A stretch of 26,197 nucleotides of DNA from BS750m-G62 sp964577175. Its GTDB lineage: Bacteria; Planctomycetota; Phycisphaerae; FEN-1346. The position numbers and the translations under genes are program-made. Below the pieces are notes generated by a model. That model was not told the origin of the DNA and did not search any database. It saw only the letters and a list, made by a program, of their open reading frames with translations. Below are positions 12,736-20,309 of the stretch, piece after piece. The DNA is taken from positions 1-26,197 of the forward strand of contig CAZNYC010000052.1 in the NCBI GenBank assembly GCA_964577175.1, written 5' to 3'. Each line of letters starts with the position of its first letter. Within the stretch, counting starts at the first letter, position 1.

Positions 12736-14955
12736 ATGCAGAAAAGGGCCTTTCGAGGGGTGGCGGTGTGGGTGCTGGCGATGGGGCTGGCGACGGCGGC
12801 CGGGGCGGGGGAGGCTCCCTCGCTCGAACTCGTTGCGGCCGGGGTCGTCGAGGAGACGACGGCCGCGGCCGAAGCGGCCAGGGAGGCCGGGGCGCGCGCC
12901 GGCACCGAAGACGACGCCGCCGAGGAACCCGAAACCTACGACCTCACCCTGTCCCGCGACCTGGTGGTCACGGCGTCCCGTCTGCCCACGCCCGAGTTCG
13001 ACGAGCCGTTCATCGTCGACACGGTCGACGCGCAGAAGATTCACGACCGTTCCTACCGCACCACGGTCGACCTCTTCGAGGACATCCCCGCCGTCATGGT
13101 CCAGAAGACGGGCTACGGCCAGGGATCGCCATATATTCGCGGGTTCACGGCCTTCCGGAACCTTTTTCTCATCGACGGCGTTCGCCTCAACAACGCGGTC
13201 TTCCGCAGCGGGCCGAACCAGTACTGGAACACGGTGGACGCCCTTTCCATCGACCGGATGGAAGTGGTCAAGGGCCCCGGCTCCGTCCTGTACGGCAGCG
13301 ACGCCATCGGCGGGACGGTGAACGTCCTGACGAAGGGGCCGAAGGGGTACGGCGAGGGGTTCCAGTCGGGCGGCCGGCTGTACTACCGTCTCTCGAGTGC
13401 CGAGCGGAGCCAGATCGGGCGTGTCGAGGCCTGGGGCACCTGGGACCACACCTTCGGTCTGTACGTGGGCGGCTCCATCAAGGCGTTCGGCGACCTGGAG
13501 GGTGGCCGAAACGTCGGCACCCAGCACGATACCGGCTACGATGAGTGGGACGGCGACCTGAAGGCCGAGTACTTCCTCGGCCCGAACCGGAAACTCGTCT
13601 TCGCCCACCAGCACGTGCAGCAGTTCGACGCGCCCCGGACGCATAAAACGATCCACGGCATTACGTGGGAAGGGCTGACGCGCGGGGGCGAACTCCGCCG
13701 CGACCTCGACCAGCGCCGAGACCTGACGTACCTCCAGTACCACGCCGAGGACCTCGGCGGCCCGATCGACGCCGTCCACGCCGGCCTCTCCTGGCACCAG
13801 CAGAACGAGACGCGGCACCGGGCCCGCACCGGCGGCCGGTTCGATACGCAGGGGTTCGAAGTCGGCACGCTCGGCGCCTTCGTCCAGGCCGAGAGCCAGA
13901 CGCCCGTCGGCCGGCTGACCTACGGCATCGACTACTACCACGACAACGTGAACTCGTTCTCCTCGCGGAACCCGATCCAGGGCCCCGTGGGCGACGATGC
14001 CAACTACGATTTGCTGGGCATCTACATCCAGGACACGATTCCCGTGTGCGACCGGCTCGACGTCATCGTGGGCGGCCGGTACGAGCACGCCCGCGCCCGG
14101 GCGGACAGCGTCGAGTTCCCGCCGGGCTCGGGCACCCGCATCCGCGTGGGCGATTCCTGGAGCGACTTCATCGGCAGCGGGCGCGTCGTCTGGCACGTGG
14201 ACCGCGAGCGGCACTGGAACGTCTTCGCCGGCGTCAGCCAGGGCTTCCGGGCGCCGAACCTGTCGGACCTGGCGCGGCTGGACACGGCCCGAACGAACGA
14301 AGTCGAGACGCCCGCGCCCGGCCTCGAACCCGAGCACTACGTCACCTACGAGGCCGGGACGAAGGTCTCCACGCGCGACGTGGACCTGGAACTGGCGTAC
14401 TTCTACACCCGCATCCGGGACATGATCGTCCGGACGCCGACGGGCGTCGTCTTTCCCGGTCCGTTGAACGAAGTCACCAAGCAGAACGCCGGCGACGGGT
14501 ACGTGCATGGCGTGGAGGTGGCCCCGCGGTGGCGCTTCGCGGAGGACTGGACCCTGTTCGGCTTTCTGGCGTGGCTGGAAGGGGAAGTCGATACCTTTCC
14601 CACGCCCGCACCCATCCAGCGCCGCGAGCACAAGGACCGCATCATGCCGACGACCGGCCAGGTGGGCGTCCGCTGGGACGACCCGCAGGACCGCTTCTGG
14701 GCGGAGGGCCTGTGCCGGTGGGCCGAGAAGGCCGACGACCTCTCCACCCGCGACCGCAACGACACCAGCCGCATCCCGCCGGGCGGCACGCCGTCGTACG
14801 TGGTCGGCACGGTGCGATTCGGCTGGCGGGTGCAGGAGAACACGACGCTCACCTTCGCCGTCGAAAACATCACGAACGAGGATTACCGCATCCACGGCTC
14901 CGGGCTGAACGAGCCGGGGCGGAACGTCGTGTTCGGCCTGGAGATGACGTTCTGA
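12736..14955 (+). CDS. TonB-dependent outer-membrane receptor
   Basis: The protein has 739 residues. It imports a ligand across the outer membrane using TonB energy. Seen: a signal peptide (1-25), an acidic/alanine-rich linker (about 30-68), a TonB-box-like LVVTASRLP (76-84), the plug domain (about 85-200) with YIRGF, FLIDGVRLNNAV and VEVVKGPGS-type motifs (MEVVKGPGSVLYGSDAIGGT), a 22-strand-type barrel, and the terminal aromatic residue F (LEMTF). The plug wording resembles hemoglobin/heme-type receptors, but the ligand is not established. ATG at 12736 with GGGAG eight bases upstream is preferred over an upstream ATG at 12667, which lies inside the sigma-54 promoter. Control is likely by the preceding NtrC-type regulator. 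The stop is three bases before the assembly gap. Confidence 0.92.
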   Translation: MQKRAFRGVAVWVLAMGLATAAGAGEAPSLELVAAGVVEETTAAAEAAREAGARAGTEDDAAEEPETYDLTLSRDLVVTASRLPTPEFDEPFIVDTVDAQKIHDRSYRTTVDLFEDIPAVMVQKTGYGQGSPYIRGFTAFRNLFLIDGVRLNNAVFRSGPNQYWNTVDALSIDRMEVVKGPGSVLYGSDAIGGTVNVLTKGPKGYGEGFQSGGRLYYRLSSAERSQIGRVEAWGTWDHTFGLYVGGSIKAFGDLEGGRNVGTQHDTGYDEWDGDLKAEYFLGPNRKLVFAHQHVQQFDAPRTHKTIHGITWEGLTRGGELRRDLDQRRDLTYLQYHAEDLGGPIDAVHAGLSWHQQNETRHRARTGGRFDTQGFEVGTLGAFVQAESQTPVGRLTYGIDYYHDNVNSFSSRNPIQGPVGDDANYDLLGIYIQDTIPVCDRLDVIVGGRYEHARARADSVEFPPGSGTRIRVGDSWSDFIGSGRVVWHVDRERHWNVFAGVSQGFRAPNLSDLARLDTARTNEVETPAPGLEPEHYVTYEAGTKVSTRDVDLELAYFYTRIRDMIVRTPTGVVFPGPLNEVTKQNAGDGYVHGVEVAPRWRFAEDWTLFGFLAWLEGEVDTFPTPAPIQRREHKDRIMPTTGQVGVRWDDPQDRFWAEGLCRWAEKADDLSTRDRNDTSRIPPGGTPSYVVGTVRFGWRVQENTTLTFAVENITNEDYRIHGSGLNEPGRNVVFGLEMTF

Positions 14956-14957
14956 GG

Positions 14958-15057
14958 NNNNNNNNNNNNNNNNNNNNNNNNNNNNNNNNNNNNNNNNNNN
15001 NNNNNNNNNNNNNNNNNNNNNNNNNNNNNNNNNNNNNNNNNNNNNNNNNNNNNNNNN
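14958..15057. other. Assembly gap, 100 Ns
   Basis: A run of exactly 100 N characters, a conventional placeholder length. The 55 bp on the left (14903-14957) equal the 55 bp on the right (15058-15112), so the gap is probably of zero or negative size. Confidence 0.99.
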
Positions 15058-15112
15058 GGCTGAACGAGCCGGGGCGGAACGTCGTGTTCGGCCTGGAGAT
15101 GACGTTCTGAGG
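15058..15112 (+). other. Duplicate of the receptor gene 3' end (assembly overlap)
   Basis: This is an exact copy of 14903-14957, the last codons and stop of the TonB receptor plus two bases. The exact 55-bp length is a typical de Bruijn k-mer overlap between contig ends. It should not be annotated as a partial gene or a biological duplication. Confidence 0.92.
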
Positions 15113-15132
15113 CCGACCCTCGGAGCGTCGGA

Positions 15133-15258
15133 GCGCGGCGGGCTCCGCACCCGCCGCGAGCGAGACGACGGAGTATCGCGGCGGGCAGGACGGCCCGCCG
15201 CGCAAAGTCGAGAACCGCAGGCCGCGTCGCGCGCGGTGGGCAGGCCCGCCCACCGCGC
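15133..15258. repeat. Three short GC hairpins downstream of the receptor
   Basis: GCGCGGCGGG-CTCCGCA-CCCGCCGCG style hairpins at 15133-15158, 15177-15203 and 15231-15258, each with a different loop (CTCCGCA, CAGGACGG, CAGG). Such a repeat cluster directly after the gap may be why the assembly broke here. Confidence 0.75.
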
Positions 15259-15321
15259 GGTGCTTATGACGGGGCCCGCTGCGCGAACCCGGCCAGCCAC
15301 ACTCCCGCCTCCCTTTTTCCG

Positions 15322-15350
15322 TCCACATCGGCTTTTTGCCCGGTTAGAGT
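15322..15350 (+). promoter_or_regulatory. Weak candidate promoter for the epimerase gene
   Basis: TCCACA, 17 nt, TAGAGT; each box matches four of six consensus bases. It lies in the least GC-rich part of the spacer 15113-15486. The predicted leader of about 130 nt would carry both repeats at 15361-15437. Confidence 0.3.
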
Positions 15351-15360
15351 ATGCGGGGTG

Positions 15361-15437
15361 CGGATGAAGACCCCCCCGACCTTACGGTCGGGGCTCGTTC
15401 GCGCCTCGAGCGCGGCGTGTGCGGAGACCCGCCGCGC
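15361..15437. repeat. GGATGAAG-family element followed by a short GC hairpin
   Basis: CGGATGAAGA, a CCCCGAC-CTTA-GGTCGGGG stem (the sequence has one intervening base) and GGGCTCG at 15361-15397 give the same head-stem-tail plan as the copies in hemA (3412-3449) and at 26105-26142, but with a different stem sequence. A GCGCGGCG-type hairpin with a TGCGGAGA loop follows at 15410-15437. Confidence 0.6.
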
Positions 15438-15486
15438 ATAAGGTCCCCCTAACGTACCCGGTTGTTTTCGGCACGGAGGGCACGTC

Positions 15487-16869
15487 ATGACGCAAGCGGC
15501 GATGCGGCGGACGACGACGCTGGTCCTGGCGGCGGTCCTGGCGACGGCCCTCGGCGGCTGCGGCGGGGCGGCGGAGCGAACCGTCCCGCCCGAACTGCCG
15601 ACCGACCTCGCCCCCAAGCCGGAAACCTATACCCGCCTCGCCGGCGTGCTTGACACGCACCTGCGCCGCGACGTCCTCGCCCACTGGTTCCCCCGATGCG
15701 TGGACGAGGAGCGGGGCGGGTTCCACCAGTGCTTCGCCCGCGACTGGACGCCCAAGCCCGAGCCGTACCGCTTCCTCGTCCACCAGGCCCGGCAGACGTG
15801 GACGGCCGCCCGGGTCGTGCAGTACGACCCGGCCCTGGCCGAGGCGTACCGCCCCTACGTCGCCCACGGCCTCGCGTACCTGCGGGACGTGATGACCGAC
15901 CCGGCCCGCGGCGGCCCGTATCTGCGGCTGGGGCTCGACGGCAAGGTCACGAAGAAGCACGGCGGCGGCAAGCACGCGTACGGCATCTCGTTCGTCATCT
16001 ACGCGGGAGCCACCGCGTTCGCCGCGACGGGCGACGAGGCGGCCCTCGCCCTCGCGATGGACACGTTCCGGTGGTTCGACGCCCACGCCCACGACGATGC
16101 CAACGGCGGGTACTTCGAAGCCCTGTCGCGCGAGGGGCACCCCGTCCGCACGACGCTTGAAGGCAAGGGCGGGCGGGACGGCATCGGCACGCCGCTCGGA
16201 TACAAGTCGATGAATTCGCATATCCATTTGCTGGAGGCGGTGACGGCCCTGTACCACGCCCGGCCCGACGAGGCGGTCCGCACGCGCCTCGCGGAACTCC
16301 TGGCGCTCGTCCGCGACCGCATCCAGGTGCCGCCGGGGGCGCTCAACTACTACTTCACCCCCGACTGGCGGGCCGTGCCGATGCACGATTCCTTCGGCCA
16401 CGACATCGAGACGGCGTACCTGATGGTCGAGGCGTCGGCCGTGCTTGGCCGGCCGGACGATCCCGCCACGTGGCGGGTGGCCCGGGCCATCGTCGACCAC
16501 GCCCTGGCGTGGGGCTGGGACGGGAAGCACGGCGGGTTCTACTACAGCGGGCAGGCGTTCGCCGGGGCGTTCGAGCGGTTCAAGTCGTGGTGGACCCAGG
16601 CGGAGGGCCTCAACGTCCTCCTCCTCATGCACGAGCGGTACGGCGGCGAGACCGACCGCTACTGGAAGGCGTTCCGCCGGCAGTTGGCATTCATCTGGCA
16701 GCACCAGGTGGACCACGAGTACGGGGGGTGGTACGCCCGCGTCAGCGAGGACGGGACGACCCTCGTCTCCGGGCCCGACAAGGCCAACCCGTGGAAGGCC
16801 GCGTACCATAACGTCCGGGCCCTGGTGGAGACGGTGGAGCGCCTGCATCGGCTGGCGAAGCCATCGTAA
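15487..16869 (+). CDS. AGE-family epimerase-like lipoprotein (cellobiose 2-epimerase-like)
   Basis: The protein has 460 residues. An N-terminal lipobox (LGGC, C25) follows a hydrophobic stretch, so it is probably a lipoprotein, whereas characterised N-acylglucosamine/cellobiose 2-epimerases are cytoplasmic. The (alpha/alpha)6-barrel family is recognised from RQTWTAARV near 102, KSMNSHIHLLEA (240-251, H246), FGHDIETAYLMVEA (303-316, H305) and WKAAYHNVRALVE (436-448, H441). The paired histidines match the catalytic acid/base positions of cellobiose epimerases as I remember them. The reaction would be C2 epimerisation of a sugar reducing end; the actual substrate is unknown. GGAGGG (15475-15480) supports ATG at 15487; ATG at 15502 would also keep the signal sequence. 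Confidence 0.82.
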   Translation: MTQAAMRRTTTLVLAAVLATALGGCGGAAERTVPPELPTDLAPKPETYTRLAGVLDTHLRRDVLAHWFPRCVDEERGGFHQCFARDWTPKPEPYRFLVHQARQTWTAARVVQYDPALAEAYRPYVAHGLAYLRDVMTDPARGGPYLRLGLDGKVTKKHGGGKHAYGISFVIYAGATAFAATGDEAALALAMDTFRWFDAHAHDDANGGYFEALSREGHPVRTTLEGKGGRDGIGTPLGYKSMNSHIHLLEAVTALYHARPDEAVRTRLAELLALVRDRIQVPPGALNYYFTPDWRAVPMHDSFGHDIETAYLMVEASAVLGRPDDPATWRVARAIVDHALAWGWDGKHGGFYYSGQAFAGAFERFKSWWTQAEGLNVLLLMHERYGGETDRYWKAFRRQLAFIWQHQVDHEYGGWYARVSEDGTTLVSGPDKANPWKAAYHNVRALVETVERLHRLAKPS

Positions 16870-16881
16870 GCGTGCGATCCT

Positions 16882-16950
16882 GTGTGGCCCGGCCGGCTTG
16901 CCCGGCCGGGGTGGCGGACCTCCGGGGCGGACAAGCCGCCACGGCCACAC
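16882..16950. repeat. Compound palindrome with GTGTGGCC ends
   Basis: The outer arms are GTGTGGCC and GGCCACAC. Inside are CCCGGCCGG-CTTG-CCCGGCCGGG and GGCGG-ACAAG-CCGCC stems. It shares its plan with 2662-2728 and its head with 7954. It lies between the epimerase and PQQ-propeller genes, in a 178-bp spacer where I saw no promoter. Confidence 0.75.
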
Positions 16951-17047
16951 GTCGCGCCGCGCCGTCGAGCCCGCCGCGGAAGCGGCGGGATGTCGACATC
17001 CGCCGTGACACGCGGGGCGCGAACGAGGCCCACAAGGAGAGGAATTC

Positions 17048-18334
17048 ATGCGCCGTTGTATTGTTCTGACGATCGCCGCGAGCCTACTCGCAGCGGCCGC
17101 GCTGCATGCCGCCCAGGCCGAGGACGGCCTCATTCCCTCGCCCGAGGACGGATGGCCGCAGTGGCGCGGCCGGTGGCGCGACGCCGTCTCGCGCGAGACG
17201 GGTCTCCTCCAGCAGTGGCCGGAGGACGGGCCGCCCCTCCTCTGGACCGCCGACGGCGTCGGCCGGGGCTGGGCCCAGCCGATCGTCGCCGGCGGCCGCA
17301 TCTACGTGGCCGGCGACTTCGGCGACCGGTGCGACGTCCGCTGCCTCGATATGCAGGGCAAGGAACTCTGGCGGGCGACCAACGGCAAGGCGTGGACCCG
17401 CAACTACAAGGGGGCCCGGGCCGCGTGCTGCTTCGCCGGCGGGCGGATCTACCACATGAACGGACACGGGCGGCTGGCGTGCCTCGACGCCGACACCGGC
17501 AAGGAACTCTGGGCGCAGAACGTCCTCGACCGCTTCGGCGGATGGCCGATTACGTGGGGCATCAGCGAGGGCGTCCTGGTGCACGACGGCACGGTGTTCG
17601 CGACGCCCGGCGGCCGGCAGGCGTTCATGGTGGCCCTGGACGCCGGGACGGGGCAGGTGAAGTGGGCCAGCCCGCCGCTGCAGGATCCGAAGACGCAGCG
17701 GACCTCGTACGCCTCGCCCATCCTGCTCCGCCTCGGCGACCGGAAGGTGCTCGTCACCCTCGCCCTGCGGGCGCTCGTGTGCATCGACGCGGAGTCGGGC
17801 AGACTGTACGACACGTTCCCCAAGCGGACGAAGTACGACGCCTCGTGCGCCACGCCCGTGTACCATCGTGGAGGCGTCTTCTACACCCTGCCCACCAAGA
17901 GCGGGAGCGTGCTGCTGGACCTCGCCACCGGCGGCGAGGGGGTCCGCTTCAGGAAGGCGTGGGAGGGGCGGATGGATTCCTGTTCCGGCGGGGCCGTGGC
18001 CGTCGACGGTCACATCTACGGCAGCGGATGGAACGCCACGGGCTGGATGTGTTACGACGTGGCCACCGGCGCGCCCCGGTGGGAGGACGAGACGATTGCG
18101 GCCGGATCGGCCGTCTACGCCGACGGGCGGCTCGTGTGCCTGGGCGAGCGTGGGACCGTGGCCCTCGTGCGGCCGACGCCCGAACGGTTCGACATCGTCA
18201 GCCGGTTCCGCCTGGCCGAGGGCGATTACCGCGACGCCTGGACGCACCCGGTTGTCCTCGACGGCCGGCTGTACCTGCGGTATCATGACCGGCTGTGGTG
18301 CTACGACCTGCGACGGGAAAGGAATGCCCAATGA
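17048..18334 (+). CDS. Exported PQQ-like beta-propeller protein
   Basis: The protein has 428 residues. Seen: a signal peptide (about 1-23, cleavage near AAQAED), then WPQWRGRWRDAVS, the usual opening of Planctomycetes outer-membrane-assembly-like/PQQ-repeat proteins, and repeated propeller blades with GKELWRAT, GKELWAQN, GQVKWASP and CIDAESGRLYDTF. No metal- or PQQ-ligand set of a true alcohol dehydrogenase is evident, so it is more likely a binding or scaffold protein than a quinoprotein enzyme. AAGGAG (17034-17039) supports the ATG. Its last codons and stop overlap the next gene by ATGA and are written in heptad-repeat DNA, giving the C-terminus RERNAQ. Confidence 0.82.
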   Translation: MRRCIVLTIAASLLAAAALHAAQAEDGLIPSPEDGWPQWRGRWRDAVSRETGLLQQWPEDGPPLLWTADGVGRGWAQPIVAGGRIYVAGDFGDRCDVRCLDMQGKELWRATNGKAWTRNYKGARAACCFAGGRIYHMNGHGRLACLDADTGKELWAQNVLDRFGGWPITWGISEGVLVHDGTVFATPGGRQAFMVALDAGTGQVKWASPPLQDPKTQRTSYASPILLRLGDRKVLVTLALRALVCIDAESGRLYDTFPKRTKYDASCATPVYHRGGVFYTLPTKSGSVLLDLATGGEGVRFRKAWEGRMDSCSGGAVAVDGHIYGSGWNATGWMCYDVATGAPRWEDETIAAGSAVYADGRLVCLGERGTVALVRPTPERFDIVSRFRLAEGDYRDAWTHPVVLDGRLYLRYHDRLWCYDLRRERNAQ

Positions 18335-18350
18335 CCAATGCTCAATGTCC
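18323..18350. repeat. Heptanucleotide repeat at the PQQ-protein/DUF1080 junction
   Basis: Four consecutive 7-mers: AATGCCC, AATGACC, AATGCTC and AATGTCC. The second supplies the ATG of the DUF1080 gene and the TGA of the PQQ-like gene. Confidence 0.75.
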
Positions 18351-19116
18351 AAGGACGCTGCGCGTCGGGACGCGCGTCGCCGCCGCAATCGCCATCGCCT
18401 GCGTCCTGTCCATCGCCGTGGCGCATGCCATGGCGGAGGAGGGAGAGGCCGCGGAGAAGTGGACCTCGCTCTTCGACGGCAAGACCCTCGCCGGCTGGAC
18501 CGTCAAGTGCAAGCCCGCCGACCGCGACACCACGTTCTGGCGGGTGGACGACGGCACGATCCTGGCCGACTCGATGGACGCGGGCAAGCACGATTACGTG
18601 TGGCTCGTCTCCGACCGGGAGTACCGGGACTTCGTGCTGCGCCTGCGGTTCCAGGCGTACCGCGATTCGCCGGGCAACTCCGGCGTCCAGGTCCGCAGCC
18701 GGTACGATGACGAGGCCGGGTGGCTCGACGGGCCGCAGGTCGACATCCATCCGCCCGGCCCGTGGCGGACGGGCATGATCTGGGACGAGACGCGCGGCGT
18801 GAAGCGGTGGCTCTGGCCGCCCGTCCCGAAAGGCAAATGGGTGAATAAGTCGATGGCCCGGCCCGGCCACACGTTCTACTACAGCGACCAGGACCCGGCG
18901 TGGAACGATTTCGAGATCACCTGCCGCGGCACCCGGATGACGGCCGTCCTGAACGGCGTCACCGTCATGGAGTACGACGGGTCGGGCGTCCTGGACGATG
19001 CCGCGCACCGCAAGCGCAACGTCGGGATGCGCGGGCACATCGCGCTGCAGATCCATCGCGGCGACCGGCTGCGCATCCGGTTCAAGGACATTCGGATCCG
19101 GGAACCGGCGCGGTGA
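18331..19116 (+). CDS. Secreted DUF1080 protein, second copy
   Basis: The protein has 261 residues. The first ten (MTNAQCPRTL) come from a heptad repeat, followed by a basic signal peptide (RVGTRVAAAIAIACVLSIAV, cleavage near AHAMA). DUF1080 features: WTSLFDGKTLAGW, DTTFWRVDDGTI, NSGVQVRSRYD, GPQVDIHPPGPWRTGMIWDE and WNDFEITCRGTRMTAVLNGV. It is only remotely similar to the first copy and closer to long planctomycete DUF1080 proteins. It overlaps the PQQ-like gene by ATGA, with AAAGGA upstream, so the two are probably translationally coupled and act together outside the cytoplasm. The frame also opens at 18295, but 18331 fits the ribosome site and signal peptide. Confidence 0.88.
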   Translation: MTNAQCPRTLRVGTRVAAAIAIACVLSIAVAHAMAEEGEAAEKWTSLFDGKTLAGWTVKCKPADRDTTFWRVDDGTILADSMDAGKHDYVWLVSDREYRDFVLRLRFQAYRDSPGNSGVQVRSRYDDEAGWLDGPQVDIHPPGPWRTGMIWDETRGVKRWLWPPVPKGKWVNKSMARPGHTFYYSDQDPAWNDFEITCRGTRMTAVLNGVTVMEYDGSGVLDDAAHRKRNVGMRGHIALQIHRGDRLRIRFKDIRIREPAR

Positions 19117-19137
19117 CGCCGCCGGCGGATCGTTTTT

Positions 19138-19305
19138 TAACGCAGAGAACGCAGAGGACGCAGAGGACGCAGAGAGAAAACTGTTAAATGCTAAATGCTA
19201 AATGACAAAGGAGGCCCTCGGCCTGTGCGATGCCTGGCGGGGTATGGGGGCCTGGTCATTGGGCATCGTCGTTTTCCTCTGCGTTCTCTGCGACCTCTGC
19301 GTTAC
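19138..19305. repeat. Inverted repeat with 9-bp ACGCAGAGG tandem arms
   Basis: The left arm (19138-19179) holds four units of the ACGCAGAGA/G type; the right arm (19271-19305) is its near-complement with three units (CCTCTGCGT, TCTCTGCGA, CCTCTGCGT). Heptad repeat sequences lie between the arms (19184-19211 and near 19254-19271). It occupies most of the 304-bp spacer 19117-19420. Confidence 0.8.
19184..19211. repeat. Heptanucleotide repeat (CTAAATG type)
   Basis: TTAAATG, CTAAATG, CTAAATG and ACAAAGG are consecutive. The tract lies within the ACGCAGAGG inverted repeat. Confidence 0.7.
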
Positions 19306-19340
19306 GAACCCGGGCCGGGAACGCTCGCCTCGGCGCGCCC

Positions 19341-19369
19341 TTGTCCTGCGGCGGCACGTGCGCGATACT
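19341..19369 (+). promoter_or_regulatory. Candidate sigma-70-type promoter for pcm
   Basis: TTGTCC, 17 nt, GATACT. It lies outside the inverted repeat and 51 bp before the pcm start. Confidence 0.5.
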
Positions 19370-19420
19370 GGAGGGTTCAAGGAGACGAGGCCCTTGCGCC
19401 GTGTGGAAAGGAGACCGATC

Positions 19421-20305
19421 ATGCGCTGCCCGCCCAGGACGCCGAGCGCCTTTCGCATCATTGCGGCGGCGGTGGCCGTCATCATGGCGGGGGCCTGTCC
19501 CGCCTGCTCGGACGAGGACGGTACCGGGCCGGAGCCCGGCGGCCCTGCCGCAAAAGAGGCGACCCCACCAGGCCCGACGTCCGCGAAGCCCGAGAAGCCC
19601 GAAACCGCCGAGGAAGGCGACACCTCTGCGACGCCTGCCTGGTCGCCGCCCACGTTCACCGGGCGCCAGGCCGAGCGCACTCGCATGGCCCGCGTCATCC
19701 GCGACTCCTACGGCCTGACGAATAAGAAGGTGCTGGCGGCGATGCGGTCCGTGCCGCGGCACGAGTTCGTGCCGGACGACGTCGCTAGCCGCGCCTACGC
19801 CGACACGCCGCTGCCCATCGGTTACGGCCAGACGATCTCCCAGCCGTACATGGTGGCGGAGATGACCCGCCGGCTCGACCTGGACGTCCGGGACCACGTG
19901 CTGGAGGTCGGCACGGGCAGCGGGTACCAGGCGGCGGTGCTGGCGCACTTCACGCCGAACGTGTACACGATGGAGATCGTCGAGCCGCTGGCCGAGGCCG
20001 CGCGCAAACGCCTCGACCGCCTCGGCTACGGCCCCGTGAAGGTGCGTCACGGCGACGGGTACGACGGATGGCCGGAGGGCGGGCCGTTCGATGCCGTTAT
20101 CGTGACGTGTGCGACGGGGCAGATCCCCCCACCGCTGGTCAAGCAACTGAAGCCCGGCGGGCGGATGGTCATCCCGGTGGGCGGGCGGTTCTCGGTGCAG
20201 CGGCTCATGCTCGTCGAGAAGGACCAGGCGGGCGAAGTGACGAGCCGCAGCCTGATGGCCGTCCGCTTCGTCCCGCTGCTCCGCCAGGACCCCACGGCCG
20301 ACTGA
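19421..20305 (+). CDS. pcm: Exported protein-L-isoaspartate O-methyltransferase
   Basis: The protein has 294 residues. PCMT transfers methyl from SAM to L-isoaspartyl residues so that they can revert to aspartate. The C-terminal 210 residues are a full PCMT domain: VPRHEFVP (111-118), YADTPLPIGYGQTISQPYMVA (seen at 126-146), the SAM-binding loop VLEVGTGSGYQAA (160-172), DAVIVTCA and GGRMVIPVG. The N-terminus is unusual: a hydrophobic stretch (11-26) ending in AGAC with a second cysteine, then about 50 Pro/Glu/Ala-rich residues, which suggests a lipoprotein or exported form, although SAM is cytoplasmic. AAAGGAG (19407-19413) fixes ATG at 19421. The frame extends to 19202, but that part is repeat DNA. 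The next gene starts 4 bp after its stop. Confidence 0.9.
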   Translation: MRCPPRTPSAFRIIAAAVAVIMAGACPACSDEDGTGPEPGGPAAKEATPPGPTSAKPEKPETAEEGDTSATPAWSPPTFTGRQAERTRMARVIRDSYGLTNKKVLAAMRSVPRHEFVPDDVASRAYADTPLPIGYGQTISQPYMVAEMTRRLDLDVRDHVLEVGTGSGYQAAVLAHFTPNVYTMEIVEPLAEAARKRLDRLGYGPVKVRHGDGYDGWPEGGPFDAVIVTCATGQIPPPLVKQLKPGGRMVIPVGGRFSVQRLMLVEKDQAGEVTSRSLMAVRFVPLLRQDPTAD

Positions 20306-20309
20306 CCCC

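Noticed and set aside
15058..15112. Partial second TonB receptor gene
   Set aside because: It is an exact 55-bp copy next to 100 Ns, best explained by contig overlap.
12490..15300. A 936-codon reverse-strand frame across the receptor and the gap
   Set aside because: It runs through Ns and is the antisense shadow of the TonB receptor, as is usual in GC-rich DNA.
19131..19140. Rho-independent terminator at the T6 run after the second DUF1080 gene
   Set aside because: The preceding CCGCCGGCGG is self-complementary but leaves no loop, and no stable stem abuts the T run.
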